DNA of 8,106 bases from Emcibacteraceae bacterium (GTDB taxonomy: Bacteria; Pseudomonadota; Alphaproteobacteria; Sphingomonadales; Emcibacteraceae). The stretch covers positions 1 through 8,106 of the forward strand of contig JAESUD010000337.1 of the NCBI GenBank assembly GCA_016763335.1, written 5' to 3'. The notes under the pieces are model-generated. The model had not been told where the DNA came from and did no database searches. It saw only the letters and a list, made by a program, of their open reading frames with translations. Shown piece by piece: positions 1 to 4,528 of the stretch (position 1 is the first letter of the stretch; each line of letters starts with the position of its first letter). Position numbers and translations under genes: made by a program.

Positions 1-1
1 C

Positions 2-367
2 ATGAAGTACATGCCTGAGGGGGTCGAAGCGCGTGCTATTCATTCTGCATATTTCCAAATGATTGCCGAACATGGATACGTAGGGTTTCTCGTTTTTTGT
101 GCTTTTCTATATTATCTTTTTAATACTGCCCGTAGAATGGCGCGCCAATGTAGGGAATTACCTGACATCGTCTGGTTTTCTGATCTAACAATTGCTATTA
201 GAAGTTCCATAGCTGCCTATATGATAATTGGTTTTACCACCAATATTGCTTTTTTCGATTTGATATATTTTATCGTCGTTGTTACCGCAATTGCTGATAA
301 CATATTACAGCGTGAACGAGATGCCTTTCAAAAGGAACTCGATTCACGCCTCGCAGTTACTACATAG
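2..367 (+). CDS. O-antigen-ligase-like membrane protein, exosortase A system-associated (C-terminal part; 5' end outside window)
   Basis: Only the last ~121 residues are in view. The frame is open to the left edge, so the ATG at base 2 is probably internal. Seen: an H-S-A-Y-F-Q-x-x-x-E-H-G-Y-V-G-F block (residues 14-29), a hydrophobic segment at about 26-40, a basic loop (RRMARQCR, about 44-51), an I-V-W-F-S-D-L block, then a hydrophobic stretch at about 69-97 containing A-F-F-D-L-I-Y, and a charged cytoplasmic-type tail. Family knowledge: this order matches the C-terminus of Wzy/WaaL-like O-antigen ligases, especially the putative O-glycosylation ligases that accompany exosortase A (PEP-CTERM) and exopolysaccharide clusters. 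Those are polytopic inner-membrane proteins thought to transfer or polymerise glycans on the periplasmic side. It ends in TAG six bases before the convergent msrA stop. A generic O-antigen polymerase is the alternative; the subfamily call rests on the C-terminus alone. Confidence 0.72.
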   Translation: MKYMPEGVEARAIHSAYFQMIAEHGYVGFLVFCAFLYYLFNTARRMARQCRELPDIVWFSDLTIAIRSSIAAYMIIGFTTNIAFFDLIYFIVVVTAIADNILQRERDAFQKELDSRLAVTT

Positions 368-373
368 ATCAGC

Positions 374-856
374 CTAAACGCATGCTATTTTTATGCCGCG
401 TTTTTCAAGATACTTCTGATGCTTTTCTTCGGCTGGCCAGAATTTTAATGCTTTGGAGATTTCTGTAACGATAGGGTTGTTAAATTTTCCTGAATTATCC
501 ATGTTTTGACGTGATAATTCAGCCAATTCTTTTTGCTCGTCATTTAGATAAAAAATTGCCGAGCGATATTGTGTTCCTTGATCTGGACCTTGGCGGTTTA
601 ATGTGGTCGGATCATGAAATTCCCATAAATTATTTAACAACATTTCATAGCTCACAACATCCGGATCAAACACAATTTCAATTGCTTCTGCATGTCCCGT
701 GGACTTGGCGCAAATTTGTTCATATGTCGGATCACTGGTATCGCCCCCCGTATATCCAACGCAGGTTTCAATAACTCCGTCTATTTTAGAGAAATTAAGT
801 TCAACTCCCCAGAAACACCCTGCCGCAAAAATTGCCTTTTCCACTTTTTTCTCCAT
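374..856 (-). CDS. msrA: Peptide-methionine (S)-S-oxide reductase MsrA
   Basis: This 160-residue enzyme reduces the S epimer of methionine sulfoxide, free or in proteins, with electrons from thioredoxin. Seen: the signature G-C-F-W-G-V-E with catalytic Cys14, G-Y-T-G-G (34-38), T-G-H-A-E (53-57), the D-Q-G-T-Q-Y-R-S block (92-99) and the C-terminal A-E-E-K-H-Q-K-Y-L-E. The domain is complete, at the short end of the family, and has no signal peptide, so it is probably cytoplasmic. Other cysteines are Cys32, Cys49 and Cys159. Cys159, next to last, is the best candidate for the resolving cysteine by analogy with MsrA proteins that use C-terminal cysteines. The ATG is preceded only by A/T-rich sequence with no clear Shine-Dalgarno, but no better start exists because the MsrA fold begins at about residue 6. 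It is divergent from msrB, so the two stereospecific reductases sit head to head. Confidence 0.97.
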   Translation of the reverse strand: MEKKVEKAIFAAGCFWGVELNFSKIDGVIETCVGYTGGDTSDPTYEQICAKSTGHAEAIEIVFDPDVVSYEMLLNNLWEFHDPTTLNRQGPDQGTQYRSAIFYLNDEQKELAELSRQNMDNSGKFNNPIVTEISKALKFWPAEEKHQKYLEKRGIKIACV

Positions 857-870
857 TAAATTTTTAAAAT

Positions 871-899
871 ATATTATGTTATGGTCTATAAATATTCAA
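871..899 (-). promoter_or_regulatory. Possible sigma70-type promoter for msrA in the 64-bp msrA/msrB divergent spacer
   Basis: On the - strand TTGAAT (899-894) is followed after 17 bp by TAATAT (876-871), each hexamer matching the consensus at four or more positions. Opposite it, a + strand TATAAA at 887-892 could serve as the msrB -10, with a poor -35 (TTAAAA, 864-869). The whole spacer is extremely A/T-rich, so chance matches are likely. The two promoters would overlap and might be co-regulated. Confidence 0.3.
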
Positions 900-920
900 T
901 CATGATGAAAAGTCAATAAA

Positions 921-1310
921 ATGAAGAAAACAGACGACGAATGGAAGTCATCATTAAGCGATGAAGAATACCAAGTAGCCCGTTGCGGCGGAACCGAACA
1001 TGCATTCAGCGGAAAATATAATGACCATAAAAAAGATGGCACCTATATTTGTATCTGTTGCGAGAAACCACTTTTTTCATCAAGCGCTAAATATAACAGT
1101 GGTAGTGGCTGGCCGAGTTATTACGCACCAATTGACGGTCAAGCAGTGTCTATTAACCGCGACAACAGCCACGGAATGACCCGCGAAGAAGTAATCTGTG
1201 CTCATTGTGACGCCCATTTAGGTCATGTCTTCCCCGATGGGCCGCCACCAACAGGGCAACGCTACTGTATCAATAGTTTATCATTGGACTTTAAAGATGA
1301 GAACGATTAA
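921..1310 (+). CDS. msrB: Peptide-methionine (R)-S-oxide reductase MsrB
   Basis: This 129-residue enzyme reduces the R epimer of methionine sulfoxide, complementing MsrA. Seen: R-C-G-G-T-E near the N-terminus (21-26), two zinc-binding CxxC pairs (Cys44/Cys47 and Cys93/Cys96), G-S-G-W-P-S-Y (61-67), H-L-G-H-V-F-P-D-G (99-107) and the catalytic R-Y-C-I-N-S with Cys116. Length and motif order are those of a complete single-domain MsrB without a signal peptide. The resolving cysteine present in E. coli MsrB (S-G-C-G-W-P) is Ser62 here. Cys22 in the R-C-G-G-T-E block could take over, as described for some other MsrB proteins; that is inference. No strong ribosome binding site precedes the ATG, and a five-codon ORF (902-919) ends one base before it. 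It converges with nrdB, the stop codons being nine bases apart. Confidence 0.97.
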   Translation: MKKTDDEWKSSLSDEEYQVARCGGTEHAFSGKYNDHKKDGTYICICCEKPLFSSSAKYNSGSGWPSYYAPIDGQAVSINRDNSHGMTREEVICAHCDAHLGHVFPDGPPPTGQRYCINSLSLDFKDEND

Positions 1311-1325
1311 TCGCCAAAATTAATC
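1305..1325. repeat. Inverted repeat spanning both stop codons of convergent msrB and nrdB
   Basis: GATTAAT (1305-1311) and ATTAATC (1319-1325) form a perfect 7-bp inverted repeat around a 7-base loop. It arises because both genes end in an Asp codon followed by TAA and T. The stem is A/T-rich and has no following U-tract, so it is at best a weak bidirectional terminator. Confidence 0.4.
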
Positions 1326-2279
1326 AAATGCTTCTTCCCATTTCCCCTGTGTCGATGCTCTCGAATATTCAGTGGAACGGTTTTCAAAGAAATTAGCGTG
1401 TTCAATACCATTTAGAATTTCATCCATCCACGGCAGTGGGTTATTACCGACAAAATAAATCGGATTAAGCGCAAGCTGGGTTAAACGACGGTCAGCGATA
1501 TAACGAATATAATCTTTCACTTCTTTTGCTGTAAGGCCTTCGATATCACCCATTTCAAAAGCAAGATCAATAAACGCATCCTCATGTGTCACTATTGTCT
1601 TGCAAGCATCCGTGAGGTCATTTTGTAACTCTTCAGTCCATAGCTCCGGATTTTCATGTATAAATGTATGAAATAATTTTATGATCGACGTCATATGAAG
1701 CGTTTCATCACGGACAGACCAAGTAACAATCTGGCCCATGCCCTTCATTTTATTAAAGCGCGGGAAATTCATCAAAATTGCGAAAGACGCAAAAAGCTGT
1801 AACCCTTCGGTAAAGGCTCCGAATACAGCAAGAGTTTTGGCGATATCTTCTTTTGTATCAACGCCCCATTTTTGCATATAATCGTATTTATCTTTCATGG
1901 GCTCATATTTCAAAAAGGCTTCATATTCCACTTCTGGAATACCGAGCGTATCAAGCAAATGACTATATGCCGCCACATGGATAGTTTCCATATTAGAAAA
2001 TGCTGCAAGCATCATTTGAATTTCCGTCGGCTTAAAAACACGACTATATTTTTGCATATAGCAATTATTTACTTCCACATCAGCCTGGGTAAAAAAGCGG
2101 AAAATCTGCATTAATAAATTACGCTCGCCATCTGAAATTTTCATATTCCAGTCTTTAATATCATCGGCCATCGGCACTTCTTCGGGCAACCAATGCACGC
2201 GTTGCTGTGTTAACCAAGCATCATATGCCCACGGATATTCGAAAGGTTTATAGTGGATGCGTTCTTCTAGTAAGGGCAT
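1320..2279 (-). CDS. nrdB: Class I ribonucleoside-diphosphate reductase, beta (radical-generating) subunit
   Basis: This 319-residue ferritin-like subunit assembles the metal centre and stable radical that drive reduction of ribonucleoside diphosphates by NrdA. All metal ligands are visible with E. coli spacing: Asp67 (T-Q-A-D), Glu98 and His101 (M-E-T-I-H), Glu158 (F-T-E-G-L), Glu192 and His195 (R-D-E-T-L-H). Tyr105, three residues after His101, matches the radical tyrosine (E. coli Tyr122). This supports a tyrosyl-radical class Ia-type cofactor rather than a class Ic enzyme, which has Phe there. No ATP-cone is present. Near the C-terminus Tyr305 could correspond to the radical-transfer tyrosine, and the tail should dock on NrdA. 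The start ATG has a modest AGG about 7 bases upstream. It lies 30 bp downstream of nrdA on the same strand with no terminator between, so the two are very probably co-transcribed. Confidence 0.97.
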   Translation of the reverse strand: MPLLEERIHYKPFEYPWAYDAWLTQQRVHWLPEEVPMADDIKDWNMKISDGERNLLMQIFRFFTQADVEVNNCYMQKYSRVFKPTEIQMMLAAFSNMETIHVAAYSHLLDTLGIPEVEYEAFLKYEPMKDKYDYMQKWGVDTKEDIAKTLAVFGAFTEGLQLFASFAILMNFPRFNKMKGMGQIVTWSVRDETLHMTSIIKLFHTFIHENPELWTEELQNDLTDACKTIVTHEDAFIDLAFEMGDIEGLTAKEVKDYIRYIADRRLTQLALNPIYFVGNNPLPWMDEILNGIEHANFFENRSTEYSRASTQGKWEEAFD

Positions 2280-2310
2280 ATTTTTACCTAATATTTCAAT
2301 AAGTTAGTTG

Positions 2311-4152
2311 TTATTGGCATGAGAGACATTCTTCATAGTCAGAACTCTCTTGCGCTTTTGCCATTGCTTTCATCATTTCTTCTTTTGCAGACGTACCGGA
2401 AGCTTCAGAGCTTTCTGCCCGCTGAATAGAAAGTGAACGACAATAATAAAGGCTTTTAAGACCTTTTTTCCATGCTTGGAAATGAATCTGATGAAGATCG
2501 CGCTTATGCACATCTGCCGGTAGGAAGAGATTGACAGATTGTGCTTGATCGACCATATCGGCACGGTCAGCAGAATGTTCGACAACCCAGCGCTGATCCA
2601 GTTCAAAGGCAGTTTTAAACACGTCTTTTTCATGATCATCAAGAAAATCAAGATGTTGTACAGAACCACCATTAACAGTGATATTTGACCATACTTCATC
2701 TGTATTCTTGCCTTTTTCTTCTAGTAATTTTGTCAGGGCGCGACTCCGCACATTAAACGATCCTGACAAGGTTTTCTGGGTGAAGCTATTCGCCGCTATT
2801 GGCTCAATTCCCGGGCTTGCTCCGCCGCAGATAATTGAAATGGATGCCGTTGGTGCAATGGCCGTTTTGTTTGAAAAGCGTTCCATGATGCCATAATCGG
2901 CAGCATCAGGACACGGGCCTTTTTCTTCTGCTAATTTTTTAGAAGCATTATTAGCACCTTCCTGAATATGCTTGAATATTTTCTTGTTCCAAACCTGTGC
3001 CATTACGCTCTCGAATGGAATCATTCGTTCCTGTAAGAAAGAATGGAAACCCATAGCCCCAAGGCCAACACTTCGTTCACGCATAGCCGCATATTTAGCA
3101 CGCGCCATAGTATCCGGCGCCCGTTCAATAAAATCCTGAAGCACATTGTCAAGAAACCGCATCAAATCTTCGACAAAAAGCTCTTGATCTTTCCAATCAT
3201 CATACTTATCGAGATTGATCGAAGAAAGACAACAAACGGCTGTCCGTTCATTGCCAAGATGATCAATACCTGTCGGCAATGTAATCTCACAACAAAGGTT
3301 TGATGTTTTTACGGTAAGGCCTGCCAGTTTATGATGCTCTGGTGTGGCTTTATTCACATGGTCTATGTATAAAATATATGGCTCACCCGTTTCAATTCTG
3401 GCGGTGAGAATTCTGATCCATAGTTCACGAGCAGAAACTGTTTTTTGTACGGCCCCATCATGTGGGCTGGTTAATGCCCATAGTTCATCGGCCTCAACGG
3501 CGCGCATAAACGCGTTGGAAACTGCAATGCCGTGATGAAGGTTAAGAGCTTTACGGTTAGGGTCCCCTCCCGTTGGGCGGCGAATTTCAATAAATTCTTC
3601 AATTTCAGGGTGACTAATCGGTAAATATACCGCCGCACTACCGCGACGAAGTGATCCTTGGGAAATAGCAAGCGTTTGGCTATCCATTACCCGAATGAAC
3701 GGAATAATACCGGACGTCTTACCATTTGTGCTGACATCTTCACCAATAGAACGAAGATTACCCCAGTAGCTACCAATGCCGCCACCTTTTGATGCAAGCC
3801 AGACATTTTCGTTCCAGAGATTAACAATACCTGCAAGACTATCGCTCGCTTCATTTAAAAAGCAAGAAATTGGCAATCCACGCTTTGTACCACCATTACT
3901 AAGTATCGGCGTTGCAGGCATAAACCATAATTTACTCATATAGTCATAAAGGCGCTGTGAATGCGCTTCATTATCACCATAATAACTTGCCACACGGGCA
4001 AACATATCCTGAAAACTTTCACCAGGCATAAGATAACGATCAATCAGCGTTGCCTTACCAAAATCAGTAAGTAACGCATCTCTGCTCTCATCGGTTACTA
4101 CCCGTGAATGGTCTTTCACTTGAATAGTTTCATTAAGCACTGACACAGACAA
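2311..4152 (-). CDS. nrdA: Class I ribonucleoside-diphosphate reductase, alpha (catalytic) subunit, lacking an ATP-cone
   Basis: The catalytic subunit converts ribonucleoside diphosphates to deoxyribonucleotides with NrdB. Numbering here is from the TTG at 4152 (613 residues). Seen: Cys97 (L-P-I-S-C) and Cys307 (V-C-C-L-S) as the active-site disulfide pair, Asn285/Cys287/Glu289 in S-N-L-C-C-E as the radical Cys motif, Tyr569-Tyr570 (S-L-Y-Y) for radical transfer, and the C-terminal C-L-S-C (609-612) that re-reduces the active site via thioredoxin or glutaredoxin. The protein starts almost at the catalytic region: the first active-site Cys is at 97, against 225 in E. coli NrdA. There is therefore no room for the N-terminal ATP-cone. 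Start choice: the frame extends to a GTG at 4161, but the Shine-Dalgarno AGGGAG (4166-4161) overlaps that codon and is ideally placed, 8 bases away, for the TTG. It is the first gene of the nrdA-nrdB operon. Confidence 0.95.
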   Translation of the reverse strand: MSVSVLNETIQVKDHSRVVTDESRDALLTDFGKATLIDRYLMPGESFQDMFARVASYYGDNEAHSQRLYDYMSKLWFMPATPILSNGGTKRGLPISCFLNEASDSLAGIVNLWNENVWLASKGGGIGSYWGNLRSIGEDVSTNGKTSGIIPFIRVMDSQTLAISQGSLRRGSAAVYLPISHPEIEEFIEIRRPTGGDPNRKALNLHHGIAVSNAFMRAVEADELWALTSPHDGAVQKTVSARELWIRILTARIETGEPYILYIDHVNKATPEHHKLAGLTVKTSNLCCEITLPTGIDHLGNERTAVCCLSSINLDKYDDWKDQELFVEDLMRFLDNVLQDFIERAPDTMARAKYAAMRERSVGLGAMGFHSFLQERMIPFESVMAQVWNKKIFKHIQEGANNASKKLAEEKGPCPDAADYGIMERFSNKTAIAPTASISIICGGASPGIEPIAANSFTQKTLSGSFNVRSRALTKLLEEKGKNTDEVWSNITVNGGSVQHLDFLDDHEKDVFKTAFELDQRWVVEHSADRADMVDQAQSVNLFLPADVHKRDLHQIHFQAWKKGLKSLYYCRSLSIQRAESSEASGTSAKEEMMKAMAKAQESSDYEECLSCQ

Positions 4153-4160
4153 TATTTCCA

Positions 4161-4166
4161 CTCCCT
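4161..4166 (-). promoter_or_regulatory. Ribosome binding site that decides the nrdA start
   Basis: AGGGAG on the - strand ends at 4161, whose G is also the first base of the in-frame GTG. A ribosome positioned on this site cannot initiate at that GTG. Eight bases further on is TTG at 4152-4150, the preferred start. The next in-frame GTG (4146-4144) is 14 bases away. Confidence 0.6.
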
Positions 4167-4246
4167 AAATTCAACTCGAACATTCTTCCGAGTCAAAAAC
4201 ATTTTTTTCCAAACGACTCCAAAACAGCCATCATGATACTATAAAA

Positions 4247-4261
4247 TTCATAAAATATGAA
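4247..4261. repeat. Inverted repeat TTCATA-AAA-TATGAA in the nrdA leader
   Basis: A perfect 6-bp inverted repeat with a 3-base centre lies about 95 bp upstream of the nrdA start. It is flanked by the palindromes ATCATGAT (4230-4237) and CCATATGG (4262-4269). It could be an operator or part of a folded leader RNA. I cannot assign it to a regulator, and in such A/T-rich sequence a chance origin is possible. Confidence 0.35.
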
Positions 4262-4416
4262 CCATATGGCGGTTTATTCGATACGTTTCTTGTATTTTTT
4301 TAAGCAACTACATTATGTTTTCAAATAAACAAATCACTCTAATTATTATTATAAATTCTGCTAGAGTATTGTAGTATAATCATTTTCTTGATTGCCACCC
4401 TTTAAAAATCCAAATA

Positions 4417-4432
4417 ACACAAGATATGGTAT
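4417..4432 (-). promoter_or_regulatory. NrdR-box-like operator upstream of nrdA
   Basis: The - strand reads ATACCATATCTTGTGT, matching 13 of 16 positions of the NrdR consensus ACACAATATATTGTGT, including an intact TTGTGT half. It covers the whole proposed -10 hexamer (4431-4426), where a bound repressor would block RNA polymerase. NrdR is the usual nucleotide-sensing repressor of bacterial ribonucleotide reductase operons. NrdR normally binds two boxes about three helical turns apart, and I see no good second box at that spacing, which lowers confidence. Confidence 0.45.
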
Positions 4433-4454
4433 TTGTGAGTGGGTTCAATGTCAA
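4426..4454 (-). promoter_or_regulatory. Sigma70-type promoter for nrdA-nrdB
   Basis: A perfect -35 hexamer TTGACA (4454-4449) is followed after exactly 17 bp by TACCAT (4431-4426), matching four of six -10 positions. Transcription would start near 4419, giving a leader of about 265 nt. A second TTGACA at 4497-4492 lacks a good -10 at a proper distance. Confidence 0.45.
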
Positions 4455-4528
4455 CAGCTAGTATGTTGCATTTTTCTAAAAATTTATCAATTGTCAATAT
4501 TTCCGCGGTCTTTAGCACATAAAATATT

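Larger units (their letters stand above)
4153..4528. other. AT-rich non-coding region between hrpB and nrdA (nrdA regulatory region and leader)
   Basis: This 376-bp stretch separates the hrpB stop from the nrdA start, both on the - strand. I find no convincing gene: the one longer open frame (+ strand, from a TTG at 4392) has no ribosome binding site and runs antisense into hrpB. It holds a sigma70-type promoter with an overlapping NrdR-like box, then some 265 nt of A/T-rich leader containing a short inverted repeat and the small palindromes ATCATGAT (4230-4237) and CCATATGG (4262-4269). No clear hairpin-plus-U-tract terminator follows hrpB, so read-through into nrdA is possible. Confidence 0.6.

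Noticed and set aside
511..905. Two + strand frames (511-774 and 699-905) overlapping msrA
   Set aside because: Both are antisense to the conserved MsrA sequence and show no protein family features.
4388..4410. GCCAC and AAAGGGTGGC-like bases that recall part of a cobalamin riboswitch
   Set aside because: Only a few bases match, the other conserved boxes are absent, and the downstream enzyme is class I and B12-independent.
4469..4497. Second TTGACA upstream of nrdA (- strand 4497-4492)
   Set aside because: The hexamer 17 bp downstream is AAAATG, too far from a -10 consensus; the TTGACA at 4454-4449 fits better.
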